Origin: Lantana camara
Lineage: Eukaryota > Streptophyta > Magnoliopsida > Lamiales > Verbenaceae
Direction: 5' to 3'
Assembly: GCA_037501455.1 (NCBI GenBank)
Contig: CM074861.1
Span: 94,527,001-94,591,000, forward strand
Length of the DNA: 64,000 bases
Positions 23,393-34,984 of the stretch are shown piece after piece; the first letter of the stretch is position 1; each line of letters starts with the position of its first letter. A program made the translations under genes and the position numbers. Below the pieces are notes generated by a model. The model did not search any database. It saw nothing but the letters and a program-made list of their open reading frames with translations, and was not told the origin of the DNA.

Positions 23393-23824
23393 TATGCTGA
23401 AAGTAAGAAAAATAAGAAAGAAAGGTTCCATATAATGCTCTTTTAGTTTTGTTTTAAGTTACTTGTCAAGGATGATATAACTTAGCTCTTCGCCGTATCT
23501 TAGATTTTTTTAACATATGCATGAAATTCACTAATATTCGATTGTTTGGTTGTGTTATACTTGTTTCTCTCATATTGCATCGATTTAATAGAGAAGGAAT
23601 TAAATGTGCATGAATTAATTTGAACTCGAGCTTGTACGTTCTTGCATTGGAAAGTTGATTACGAGTTTTAACTTTGTGTTGTGTTTATGGTGAGAATTCT
23701 TTGGTGACAACATGCTTTTCCTACTTTACAATGCCAGAGTGCGATATATAGTTGGGTTTAGTTGTTGATATCGCCTTGATTCTGTGATATGTTTGAGGAC
23801 AAATGGGCTAAGTGTGGGGGGATT
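23000..23824 (+). other. 3' untranslated end and polypurine tract of an Athila/Tat-like element
   Basis: No ORF is seen. It includes a GA microsatellite (about 23351-23388). The end TAAGTGTGGGGGGAT (about 23810-23824) looks like the polypurine tract commonly seen before Athila-type LTRs, which start with TGATAG. The rest of the element to the left is missing. Confidence 0.55.
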
Positions 23825-25259
23825 TGATAGCGTGCTTCATACTTGAACATTTGTTAGCTTTCGGCCTTGTTTTTGTGCTTTTCATTGATCTAGTTTGATG
23901 TCTTGATGAGTTTTCGTGTTTATTGAGTAGTTCGACCACTTTTCAAGATAATTGGAGTTTTATGGGCTAAAAGTATACAAGAAATAGTTTTTATGGATTA
24001 ATCAAGGTGGGTTGGGGAGTTTATGGGCCGAAAAATAAGAAGATTTTGGAGTCATTATGCTGATCATTTACTTGGAGGAAAAGCTACCAGCTTGGGATAA
24101 TTTTTGGAAAGACTTGGAGTCCTAATTCAAGTAGGAATCAGTGGCAGATTTGGAGAGTCTTTGGCTGCCGATTCTCGTAGACCTAGAGGGCAATATTTCA
24201 ACCCATATTTAAGACAGAATTGGGATAATATTTGAGGGACTTTTTGAACACGTCGTTCTAGACTTTTTCATGCACTTTAGATAGCGATTTCTTAGGAGGA
24301 AGCTTCAGGCAAGCAGCACAGATTATTCTCACCCGTTATTGTACTACTTTTTAAATATTAGTTAGTTGATGTTATTGAATTCTTTGTCGTTTCGGATGAA
24401 CATGTTTGATATGCGTAGCTAAACATTTTTATACCTAGCTAGGGATTGTTAGATTCAGTTACCTTTCGTGAGACCTAATTGCTTTTCTATTTCAATTTAA
24501 TTCAAGTATTTATCAATTCTCCATTCGGCTTGTTTATTGTGATTGATTTACTTAGTGGTAGGACCCAACCATCTAAATTAGATTTAATTACATATTGCCA
24601 TTCATGATGCTTGAAGTGTATGTAAAGCTTCATTGATATTTGTGGCACGTTAACGATAGGATTTATAGTCAAACCTGATTTCATTAAGGGAATTGATAAT
24701 CGGATTTAAATCTTTCACGTGTCATGAGTTAATTAATTTGGGTTAGTGTTTTCATCGTTCTTATGGCTGTTGATTCATTAAATCATTTCTAGTGTCTTTT
24801 AAGGTTGTGAGTTGATTAGAGAAAATAACTATCGAGTGTCTCTAGGTTATTCGAGAAAGTAAGTGAAAACTAGGTTGAGTCGAGTGCTTCTATCAACTAT
24901 AGCTAATCTACTTGAATAAACTGGAATTATTCTTTCATCCATGATTGATATGATAAGATGAATCGTAAATGCCTGGCTGGATGTTCCTTTCCTGATTGAT
25001 TTATCCCTTTGCTTGAAGTTGTGTTTGTAGTTATTAGATTTCAGTTAATTGCATTATTTACTTTATTTGTAGTTTAGTTAAAACTCAAAAACCCATTTTC
25101 TTTAGCTCTTTCACGTGGATTCTCTTGCAAATTAATTTAATTAATTCAATCAATCTCTGTGGTTCGATCCTGTTTGCACTATATTTCATTATTTAGTTAT
25201 TTTATTTATTTATCCTCCGAGGGGGATGTAACCTAGAAATTTGATCGCCGAGGGGATCA
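23825..25259 (+). repeat. Athila/Tat-like LTR
   Basis: It begins TGATAGCGTGC directly after the polypurine tract and is taken to end at GAGGGGATCA. The end region has the CTCTGTGGTTCGATCCTG motif common near the ends of such LTRs. Its length of about 1.4 kb is plausible. No partner LTR or target duplication was found, so the right border is approximate. Confidence 0.5.
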
Positions 25260-25264
25260 ATTAT

Positions 25265-26470
25265 TCTAACACCCCTCAACATCAGGCCCTATAATCACGA
25301 GGGACACCACTGCGGCTCAAGCCCTCACCCAAAAAATCGCCTTCAGTGGCCAATTCACTGGGGACTACCTAGAGTTGTTCTCCCACAGCATTGACCAACT
25401 AGTGGAATACATCATCTGTGCCATCCAAGGGATAATCTTTATCTTCTTTGCATAGTTTGGGTCTACTTTTTCTTTCTTATGTCAATTTTTGCTAAGTGTA
25501 GCATCCTGTTTTGGCAGGTTGTGGTGCCAAGAGTGGTCAATCTTGGCTATCGTTCACTTACTTTCACCGAGAGAAAGGCGAAATACAAGAAGATGTCAAT
25601 AGCAGGCCACCCTGCCCAATTACAAGAGGAAATAGACATGCTAAAGGCTAACGAAGAATCCCTCGAGGCGGAGTGGGCACGGTTGGCTCGAGAGCTACAG
25701 AAAAGGGAGAAGAGTTGCCAATCTCTTCACCAAAAGCTTAATGAGTCCAGGGAGAATAGTAAGAAGTTGGTGGATTCTCTCGAGCAGAGGAACAAGAAGT
25801 TGTGTACCTCTCGGAGAGAAGCCACGGAGGAGGCTCAAAAGAAGTGTCAGGAAATGTTCGAAAGGGAGCTGCCCGAGCGCATCCGTCGAGTGGTAGACGA
25901 GGCCCTCAAGAAATTCTACCACTTCAAGGCATTTAATTTTGTTGCAAACCTCTATTTCTTCGACGACGCCTAAAAGTCTTTTGATCTAGCCACTGATCAA
26001 CTGATTTCTTTGGTGCTAGTTGACCCCAATGAGGCGGCACTTGAGCGCATGGGACTCCAATATGATACAGATCTCAATGAGCATATAGTCTCTAAGGGGA
26101 ATATTGAGGTCAACATGGCCGAGCCCGAATATGCAGAGCTAGTATCCCTCATGCAGAGGATTTTTAGGGCTCATTTAGCCAAGGGCGGGCATAGAAACGT
26201 GAAGATGATTGACCCTGAAGCTGCCCTCCGAAGGCCCCTCAAATGTTCCTGCTTCTCCTCTTACCCCTGAGAATGCCACTACTGCTGGGAATGAGGGGAA
26301 CCCTGCTGCAAAGAACTATCGGAACCCTACTACTAAAAATGAGAAAAACCTTGCGGCGGGGAGTGAGGCTGCCGTCCATGAGCCATATGTTTTCTCAAGA
26401 AGCCCCCCAAGTTCATGATCTTGTGATGATGGATTCTGTTGTAGGGCCAGGCCAAGAAGCATGAGGCCTC
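25265..26470 (+). pseudogene. Antisense extra ORF of the Tat element, second part (coiled coil)
   Basis: It resumes the ORF cut at 16757. The first stretch (AFSGQFTGDYLELFSHSIDQLVEYII) leads to an intron-like T-rich segment ending in TTTTGGCAG (25520). Then comes a charged helical region of about 120 residues (QLQEEIDMLKANEESLEAEW, ARELQKREKS, ERIRRVVDEALKKFYH), which should form a coiled coil. After a stop near 25970 the frame changes and continues (ERMGLQYDTDLNEHI, EPEYAELVSLMQ). This composition is usual for the C-terminal half of PF04195-type ORFs. Function unknown. Confidence 0.68.
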
Positions 26471-27346
26471 CACTCGGATCAACACAGATACCGGCATGCG
26501 CTTTCTTGTATAGTTCCTCAAGGGTCTCTGCTTCCTGCTGCCCTTTTTGATGTACTCGCTGCAGTAAGTCTGATACTTCTTAGGTTTATCCTCCATCAAG
26601 GTGCTCATGTGGCCAACCCTCGATTATACTATTTTCTTTCATAATCAGAAATGTTTTTCGTCTATGTATTTGGCTATGTTTAATCTTGAAACTTGTGTAA
26701 GTGATGAGTAGACAATTTCCAAGTGACACGTGGTCGAGCCCTTTTAGGCTTTTGTTTGTAATGACGACACCTTAAATCAATGAAATTATATTTTGTTTCC
26801 AAAGTGTGTTTTTATTTCTTTTGCCATTTTCGCTGAGTTTGCGATCGTTAGTGAGCTTTAGCTAGGCTTGGATTAGGCAAATGTGGGTTCGTAAAGTATG
26901 GGCTCATTTCGAGGGCCTGTCATTCTTAAGTGGAACTTACTTTTAATACTAAAAGGGTAGGAAGTATAGGCTCATAATAAGAATCAGTTGTACTTGGTTT
27001 GATCTCCATTGTCTGGAATATCATTAAGTGTATGCTCAATTGTTGAGGACTAGTTAATTCTGCCTTTTCGATGCGGAATTGGCTCGTTTTGTCTATTTTG
27101 CTTATGATTACATTTGTTTGTCAAGTATGCATTCGTGAGGGAGGCTTATCATACTTAAGCTTGAATTAGAAAATTGGGGAGTTGATTTGAGGGGACATCG
27201 CCCCCTTCCACTCCCCTTAGCAGCAGTGTGGTTTTATCAAACTTTTACACACATATCCATGTTCAAAATAGATAGATTGATCTTATACCTTTATTTTTGG
27301 AAGGGTTTTTACAAATTGCCCTTCGATGGATGTTTACAACATTTAT

Positions 27347-27398
<52 letters not shown>

Positions 27399-27423
27399 GG
27401 GAATGCTAAACATACAACCTCCG
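26471..27423. other. Spacer between antisense ORF and pol of the Tat element
   Basis: No gene is supported. It contains a striking homopolymer pair, 26 T followed by 24 G (27352-27401). Short frames through it are artefacts of the homopolymers. Confidence 0.6.
27352..27401. repeat. T26-G24 homopolymer block
   Basis: T runs from 27352 to 27377 and is immediately followed by G from 27378 to 27401. Such a long G tract is rare, and tract length is a place where assembly error is likely. Confidence 0.95.
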
Positions 27424-28560
27424 TAGGCTACAAGCGTTCGATGGCCGAGGGAGATGCCCTCCTTTGGAGGGTTTCAAGCATGTATATGTTGTTAGCTATT
27501 AAATTGATGACTTTGAATAGTCCTTCCTAGTTGCGATCTAACTTACCCACATGCTTGGAAACTTCCACCATTTTAGGACTAAATTGCCTAACTGGAAGGT
27601 TCTCTCTTTGACGCACTTATTATATTTCCGAATGATGGAAGCTTTGTATTTGTGAATGCAAGCCCATGCATTATCTCGGTTTTCATCCAATAAATCTAGC
27701 CCGAAAGGTCGGTTATCTTGATTTGCCTCTAACTCGAAGTAAGCAACGCGTGCGGACTCTTGTGAGAGTTTCCCAGGTAACATAGGTTCAGAGTTATGTA
27801 CGAAAAACTAAGGAGATTCTCCAGTGGTGGCTCGAGGGTTAGTCTGGTATACCCATAATGCTCCCTATAGCTCCTTGGCCCACTCTCATTTCTTGCTCTC
27901 GAGCATAGTCTTCAAATGTTGCAGAATGATCCTATTGGTGGCCTTAGCCGAATCATTAGCATGGGGATATCCTACATAAGTGAAGCATTGCTGGATCCCT
28001 AACTCAGCGCACCATTCACGGGTGTTTGCTGCTATGAATTGGGATTTGTTATCAGACCCTAACACCTAGGGAATCCCGTATCTGCAAATAATGTTCTTCC
28101 AGAACCACTCGGAAAGCGATATTGATAATAGCTTCTACCTCGATCCATTTTGTAAAATAATCGACCGCTATGATGGTGAATTTCTTTTGCCTGACATCCA
28201 TAGTCTGAGGGCCCACGATGTTGATATCCTAGTGATCAAATAGCCATAATAAATCTATGAGAGTCATCTGGGCTGTTGGCAGTTGTGGAACGTTGTAGTG
28301 GAACTAGCACTTAGGGCATCTCTTGGAGAAACCAATTGAGTCTTTTAGTACCGTTGGCCGACAAAAGCCACTTCCCATTACTTTCTTAGCGAAGATGTGC
28401 CCCCCAGAATGGTTCTCACAACTTCCCTTGTGTATATGTTCTAACACCTCTTTAGCTTGCGAGGGCCTCAGGCATTTCAGCTGAGGGCCCTGAAAAGATC
28501 GCTTGAAGAGAAGGACTTCACCGTCAGGGCGAAACGAGAGGCCTTATTCTAATTTTATGA
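27424..28560 (-). pseudogene. Tat integrase and polyprotein C-terminus, degenerate
   Basis: Minus-strand fragments across several frames match Ty3/Gypsy integrase: EPFWGAHL near 28410, a core with GPSDYG near 28210, the region ARVAYFELEANQDNRPFGLDLLDE (27783-27538), and GLFKVINLIANNIYMLETLQ, which corresponds to the usual C-terminal GPY-like segment, near 27480. Many stops and frame changes make it non-functional. Confidence 0.72.
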
Positions 28561-29139
28561 ACTTTGATTATGTCAGCCAGAACCTTGCCATCTCTTATGA
28601 ATTTCACAAGATAATTAAGCCAGTATGGTTTAGCGGGATCGATGTACATTACCTCTTTAACTAGATTTTTTACTTTTATCAGGTGTTCTTCAGTTCTTAA
28701 GAAAGTGATGGGCCGGCTACCCAACCCATCGAGGGCGGAGGCCAACTTGGAAAGTGTGTCCACATGTTTATTTTTCGCTCGGGGGACCTGATTCAAGTTA
28801 AACTCCTTGAACTTAGAGATCATGCCCTTCGCTTTGCTTAGATACTTAACATGGTGGTTTCTCGAGCTTCATAGGATCCCTCAATCTGGCTCTCGATTAA
28901 TTACAGATCTATGAAAGCTGTGACTCGAGATGCTCCATTCTCGAGGGCGATGTTTAATCCCTACATTACAGCCTCATACTCGGCTTCGTTGTTAGTGACT
29001 TGAAAGTCCAGTTTGGTCGCATAATCTATCTTAATTCCTTCGGGATCTTTGAGGGTTACCCATGCTCCTCCCCTTTGAGAGGTCGAGGAGCCATCTATGT
29101 GTAGGATCCACAATCTGTTGGTCGAGCCCCATTCATATC
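28524..29139 (-). pseudogene. Tat RNase H domain
   Basis: The reading WILHIDGSSTSQRGGAWV (first catalytic Asp) and TNNEAEYEAV (catalytic Glu) is followed by a stop, then KGMISKFKEFNLNQVPRAKNKHVDTLSKLASA (28823 leftwards), the Asp-containing end of a Gypsy RNase H. At least three stops are present. The upstream end joins directly to the pre-RT linker, so RT itself is absent. Confidence 0.75.
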
Positions 29140-29487
29140 CCTCTTCTTTTGCTTGATCAGTTTGAAAACAGGATCCACGTTAAGTCTATAAACCATGATA
29201 CTGGGGTTGATCCCTAATAGATCAGACGTCTTCCATGCGAACACGTCTTTGTTTTCCCGTAAGAAATCTTTCATTAAGATCTGTGAGGGACTGTCGAGGC
29301 CAGAGCCGATTTGAGTGGTTTTCTTCTTGTTGTTAGGTTCTAATTCCACAGTTAGGAATTGTTGGGTTAGCTCGACCTTGTTCTCAAGTTGAGGGCCTTT
29401 GGGAACCCTCTTCTTTGTCGTTAGCCTCTCGGGCTCATTTACATGCTCGTTGTCCTTGGAACCCTCCTCAGAAGAAGTGGATCCCAT
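29140..29487 (-). pseudogene. Tat linker upstream of RT, ending at a deletion junction
   Basis: It contains DFLRENKDVFAWKTSDLLGI and NVDPVFKLIKQKKR, a signature normally followed at once by the RT fingers. Here position 29140 passes straight into sequence upstream of RNase H. The RT-coding stretch has been deleted. Confidence 0.78.
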
Positions 29488-29974
29488 TGGTTCTATGGGT
29501 CCATCCTTAGAACCTCCTGGAACGGATGAGTTTACCTTTTGAGAATTTTTCTTCTTGTTTTTCTTTTAGTTGAGACGAGCACATTTCCTGAGGGGACTAT
29601 CCTCGTCTAGGCTGAGGAAGTCTACTGATTTCTTGGTGGAACCCAGTTGGAAAACTTTTTCAGGATTGGGCTTTCTGAGGGATAACATGTAACATTCCCA
29701 AGCTTCCTTAACATTGTATAGCACCTGCCCGGTTCCCTCATGGGTGGGGAACTTAATCTTTTGATGCTAGGTGAAAATGATTACCTTAAAATTAACTAGG
29801 GCGGTGTGTAATGGATTTCGATCTCGACTACCGTATAAGTAAGCATAAGGGTTTTCCGCTGTGGGGCTCAACCCATTGATGTGGCTAAGCGGATCTGCCC
29901 TCATGGTACCACCTCGGAACCTCCAAAGCCAATGAGGATTATTTTGAGAGGTTTGAGGGGCATGTTGGTGATAT

Positions 29975-30783
29975 TCATTTTCGCAAAGTGGAGTAAGAGA
30001 GAACATTTACGGAGCTTCCACTATCAACAAGGACCCTCTTTACAACATGGTTATGAACATCTAAGCTAACCACCACGGGCAGGTCGGAGGTTTTCCCGAC
30101 CCCTTGGGGTGTTACAGAGTGCTCTAAATCCTTTTCATCAAAACCAATTGCCTTGTTTTTTATGGCGAAAACTGGCTTGGAAATCATGGGCTGTTGGTCA
30201 TAACTACAAACAAATCGGCTTCTAGAAGCATTTGGGTCTCTTCCCGTAGGCCCTCTTGAGATCATGTTGATGACCGAAAAAGGAGTTTTTTCCATGGTAG
30301 AGGCCTTTTGTTTTCCTGCCACTTTACTGTTGGGATGGCGCCCTTGCAGGCTCCTCGAGCGTAAGGGGCTCCTCTGTCGATCGTCATAATGCTCCAAAAT
30401 CTTAACGAATTGCTTTAAGTGGCCACCAGCTATAAACCTCTAATTTTCACTCTCCAGTTGGCGGTATTGATCTGTGTTATGGCCTTTTGCTTATGGAAAG
30501 CACAATATTATCCTGGGCGTTGCTAGTATTCTGCTTGTCGCATTTTCAGGGGCCTCTTGAACAGCTTTTTATCAGCTAAGGAATAGATTTTGGAGATAGG
30601 ACTATTGAGGGGGATGCTCTTCCTCAAATCGCCTGGCCGGTAGGGACCTTTTTCGATGGTCTCGATCGCTATTCTCCCTAGCTTTGTCGGTCCTAAGGAG
30701 GTCACGGTGCCGAGAGACACTAGACTTGTACATATCCTCCATAATGAAGAAAGGCTCCATTATTTCCCTAATCTGGACAAGGG
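29975..30783 (-). pseudogene. Tat gag C-terminus and aspartic protease
   Basis: The gag end is Arg-rich and has a decayed zinc-knuckle GHNTDQYRQL. It is followed by MEHYDDRQRSPLR and TPFSVINMISRG, and then the protease VVKRVLVDSGSSVNVLSY, with the catalytic Asp in DSG. The part upstream of 30784 continues on the other side of the solo LTR at 33516. Several stops occur between the fragments. Confidence 0.78.
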
Positions 30784-30788
30784 ATTGA
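30784..30788. other. Target-site duplication ATTGA (partner at 33511-33515)
   Basis: Identical 5-bp flanks of the solo LTR 30789-33510. Confidence 0.93.
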
Positions 30789-32323
30789 TGTAGCACCCAC
30801 ACGTAGGGCCACATCCCCCGCACCATAATCCGAACCGGAATACGAAATGGAATGTCCGCACCCGAATCCGAATCATAGCGAACGGGAGACCAAAAACACA
30901 CTCTAGGCTAGGCGGAGCTAAACCAAACAGAATCAGAGTATGCGGAAGCGAATAAATAAAAGCAACAAGCAAAATCATCACATATATACATAGGTACCAA
31001 CACCTAATTAGTCATATATTATTTAAATATAGGTACCAACATGTAAACCTGTACAAAAGCCATCACGGCTCGAACAAAATAGTAAGTAAGTATATACAAA
31101 CCATAGCTGTACAACTACAAAATAATAAAGTGCAGGTATGTAAATGCACCTAACGACACCTAGACTGACAAGTGCATAAAGAAGACACACTTCTCCGCCT
31201 AGCTCACGCTCCCAAAACCTGCAACTAAAAGATTAAACGAGGGTCAGTCAACTGACTGAGTGAGGGGGCTAACGCACACCCACACCCTATAAATATAAAG
31301 CAGAGCACAAAGCAAAGGGTGGAATTATGAACCGGAATAGGTTTTGCAAACTAAAACTTTCCAAAACAAATACATGTACGTTAAAACCTTTCATAAACAC
31401 TATCCCGATTCATACTTCCTGACAGAACACAACATAACAAAATGCTCGGTGAGAACGAGCTTCCCACCTTTACTCCTCAGAACAAACAAAACGGAGATCA
31501 TACATATCAACCTCTACACCAATGATGGAAGAGCCACCGGCGGCCCTAACCATCCACACATATACAGACTCACGAGGGGTAGCGAACCCACATCGTGCCC
31601 TCCCCGGTTTTTACGCCGAAGGCATCGAAATACCACACCTTCCCAAACTCCCAGGGGTCGCGTGTGATATATCGGATGGAGACTACGCACAGGCCGAACC
31701 TCGACGGCCCGAACCGTCCCGAGGGTTCCTTACCCGTAGCTCCTTGGATCCACACATACAAATCATAACAAATGCCAAATCTTTCATGGCAATCTCGCTA
31801 ACAGAATTGTAAAGCCTTTTTCTAAAACATAGCTTACATAGGCTTATTTAATATCTTTTCCCAAAACAAAGTTGTTCACAAGATCATAAACATATTCTAA
31901 TCAACACATACATATCTATATATATAATATATAGTCACATGAACGGCTTGAAAACACCACATAAGGCTTTAGGTCACTTAACTAATAAAAATCCTAAACC
32001 TCACCTTGTGCTTGACCAAAATACGAGCAGACGTGAACAACCTACGCCTCGGGCTCGTCAACTGGAACCTCCTCTGAAAAGAAAACACGAAAGCCCAAGA
32101 CTTAGACTCTATATGAACCAAAGAAGACGCTCGACAAAATGCATGATTCATGTCCACATATAAAATATTACAATTAGGTCATATAATTCACAAATCATAG
32201 CATAACATAATTATTCACAATTTATTATGCAATAAAAATCAATTTATAACAATTAACTTGCAAAAGAAAAGCATTTAAAATCATACAAATGCATAATTAA
32301 GGCAAAGAGAAAAAAGTGGCAAA

Positions 32324-32512
32324 ATCCACCCCCATGGATTTTTCCAAAGGGAAAAATCCACCCTCATGGATTTTTCCAAACCTACTGCCTCAAATCCACC
32401 CCCGTGGATTTTTCCAAAGGGAAAAATCCACCCTCATGGATTTTTCCAAACCTACTGCCTCAAATCCACCCCCGTGGATTTTTCCAAAAGGAAAAATCCA
32501 CCCCCGTGGATT
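32324..32512. repeat. 70-bp tandem repeat made of ATCCACC-type palindromes
   Basis: Six palindromes such as ATCCACCCCCATGGAT start at 32324, 32356, 32394, 32426, 32464 and 32497. The spacing 32324/32394/32464 shows an exact 70-bp period, so pairs of palindromes were copied as a unit, about 2.7 times. Confidence 0.93.
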
Positions 32513-32546
32513 TGATCCAGTAGCACAAAGGAAGGGTTTCGGCCAT

Positions 32547-32669
32547 GGGAATGGCCGTTCCCGTTCCCAGTACAAACTGGGAACGGTCGTTCCCACTCTC
32601 GGCAGGAACAGTAAAATGGCCTGGGAACGGTCGTTCCCAGTTTGAGACTGGGGCGGGAACGGCCGTTCC
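32547..32669. repeat. Palindrome array (GGGAAC-GGYC-GTTCCC type)
   Basis: Four sites at 32547, 32579, 32623 and 32655, for example GGGAACGGTCGTTCCC. It lies 35 bp from the ATCCACC-type array in the same LTR. Confidence 0.92.
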
Positions 32670-33515
32670 GGCCTGGTTCGAAAAGCTGGAACAGAATTCC
32701 AACGCAGAAAACAGGGGAAGCTCCATTTGGTGCCAAAATGGCCAAAATCCAATCCTTAAAGTTGCCACAACTTCTCCAAATGCACACATAAATCAAATAA
32801 ATCATGCTTAACATGTTGGCACTCAAATAACTCAAGAAAACGGAATTAAAAGGCATGATCAAAGGAATGCAAAATTCAAGCTAAAATCATGATCATCAAT
32901 AAATGCTCAACTAACCATGGATTTAATGCAATAAATACAACACATACAACATATACAACTCATATAAGAAGCTAGGAATCAAACACATCAAGCAAAGAGC
33001 AAGTATCCAAGTTTTTAACTAAACCCTTACTATTCACGTAGGGAAGCAAAGGCACACCAAACTCACTCCAAACTCAGAAATTAAACCATAGAAATGACGA
33101 GCACGACGAGGGGATTCCGAAACATACTCAAGTTCGAGAAAAGACGAAGAAACGAGGGAGATCTTAGCCTTGGAAGGTTGGATGATCACTTGGGGTTTTG
33201 GCTCCTTGCTTGGCTTGGTTGCTGCTGTTCGAACGTAAAGAAGGAAAAAGGAAGAATGGTTCAGCCTTTAAGGCTGGACCGGTTGGTTCACGGGTTCGGT
33301 TCAAGGTTCCCGGTTCAAGTTGGTTCGGTTCAACAAATACAGGTTCAAATAAGGCCAACTCAATTAAACAAGTAATTCATATACAAAATTAATTCACATA
33401 AATTCATATAAGTTCAAATAATTTAAATAAGTCGTATACAATTAATCCAAAACGCAAATATTGATAAGTCACATAATTTACCTGTACCGACTGTGAGTCG
33501 GGGTGTTACAATTGA

Positions 33516-34900
33516 GGCTTTTCTTTAGCAGTAGCCTCGGCAAAACTTGTGTCTCACGGAGTGCTTGTGATTAACAGCTGTAAATAATATATGGACCTCT
33601 TTATTGAATCATTCTCGCCTTGTACGAGGCGGTACAAAGCTGTAATAGCGGTAACAGGAGCTTTCAAAGAGTTTAAGTGGTTCGAGAAGGCTTTGGTAAG
33701 ACCACTGTAACATTTGATCAATCGAGGGGGTAATCTCTTATACTAGTCTTGGGCTACACCTACAAGGGATGTGACAAACACTTTGGCCCAATAATGGTTG
33801 GAATGTTCGTAAAGGTGCATCAGGTGTAAGAAAAGGTCTAAATGTTCAGCGGGGTCAGTGGTTCCATCATAACGGTTGATGGAAATAGGGACCTTACCCT
33901 TTCCTGCCAAGGCCATTAGTATTTCTTCAATGAGGGGGGAACTCCCGAAGAAGGGGTGATAGCACTCGTCGTAGTTCTCATAGTTCTCCCCCTCCCTCCT
34001 CCGTCGAGGGGCTTGATTTTGTTCCCTGTGGTAGCATGCGTCTCTGGTATGGGGTTTCTCATCCCTTTCTCGAGGGACTTGAGACCGAGCTCAAGAGAGC
34101 TGTTCCACCATGTCCTGGGTTCTGTCCAGCTGGTTTTATGTTGCGGTCAATATATGTAGGCTGGCCGAATCTTCTTTGCTTCTTTTTTTGGAAGCATGCG
34201 AGTAGGCCTTATCTTCATGAGCCCATTCAATGGCAAGCCTCTTGCCTTTGTCGGCCTGCTTTTGGCCTTGAGATTTCTTTTATGGCGCTTCTCTATCGAG
34301 CCGAGGGGTAGAGGTAGCAGTTGCACTTATAACGCCGCTTGAGCGGCCATCAGAGGATCGACCTGCCATCCTCCATCTGAGGGGTAAGCTGTGGGACGTA
34401 GGCTATAGGAGAATATACGTTTATAAAGTATTTCTAGGCGTTGTGGGCAACCTAGACCTCGCACTGAGTGTACACAACTTGAAGTTGAAGTTGGATCATC
34501 AGAGGCATCTCTACTGTACCGATTTCCTTGGGGACTGTCACCGAAAGTTGCAAATGCCCGGGGTGACAGGGAGGGATTGCGGGTATGACGCTGGTCTGCA
34601 TCACCATACACCTTTGTGGGGGCACCATCACTGGGAGTCCGCCGGTGTTAGCCACGATGGATGTGTGGTTGGTCTGGGGAATGTTCTACCTGGAGCCACG
34701 AGTCCCGCCGACGATAGGCTACTCAGGGAGAGCTCCCTTCCCTTTATCATTGGGGTTCGCAGTGAAGGGAACTTCTCCGTCCGTCGGAGGGCCGATAGCG
34801 GCTCCTGCAACGATGTCCCCCGGGCAGGCATCAGTGTTCTCGGCGCCTTTGCAAGTAAGGTCGCCCTTATCTCCAACAACGCCTGATCTTGTTGACATCG
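33516..34900 (-). pseudogene. Tat gag N-terminus and capsid region
   Basis: The start MSTRSGVVGDKGD (near 34895) lies just inside the primer site. The middle part is low-complexity and broken by stops. Near 33960 the reading PLIEEILMALAGKGKVPISINRYDGTTDPAEHLDLF matches the retrotransposon gag capsid start. The frame continues with stops to the solo LTR border at 33515. Confidence 0.72.
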
Positions 34901-34960
34901 CCATAGAGCTGAGTGTGTTTGTTCTGCTTCTAGCAGCGAAGAAGGAGGAAGAAAAAGAAT

Positions 34961-34981
34961 GGTTTCCCACATACGGTGCCA
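34961..34981 (-). other. Primer-binding site of the Tat element
   Basis: On the element strand TTT is followed by TGGCACCGTATGTGGGAAA. Athila/Tat elements typically have TGGCGCCGTCTGTGGGAA here, so this is a two-change variant. It is separated from the LTR end by three bases. Confidence 0.75.
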
Positions 34982-34984
34982 AAA

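Larger units (their letters stand above)
30789..33510 (-). mobile_element. Solo Tekay-type LTR, 2722 bp, inserted in Tat gag
   Basis: Plus-strand ends are TGTAGCACCC and GGTGTTACA, matching the termini of the other Tekay-type LTRs read backwards. It is flanked by ATTGA on both sides and has no internal region, so it is an LTR-LTR recombination product. It carries both palindrome types seen in the window, ATCCACC-type (32324-32512) and GGGAAC-type (32547-32669), and the TCAGTCAACTGACTGA hairpin near 31244. Confidence 0.95.
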
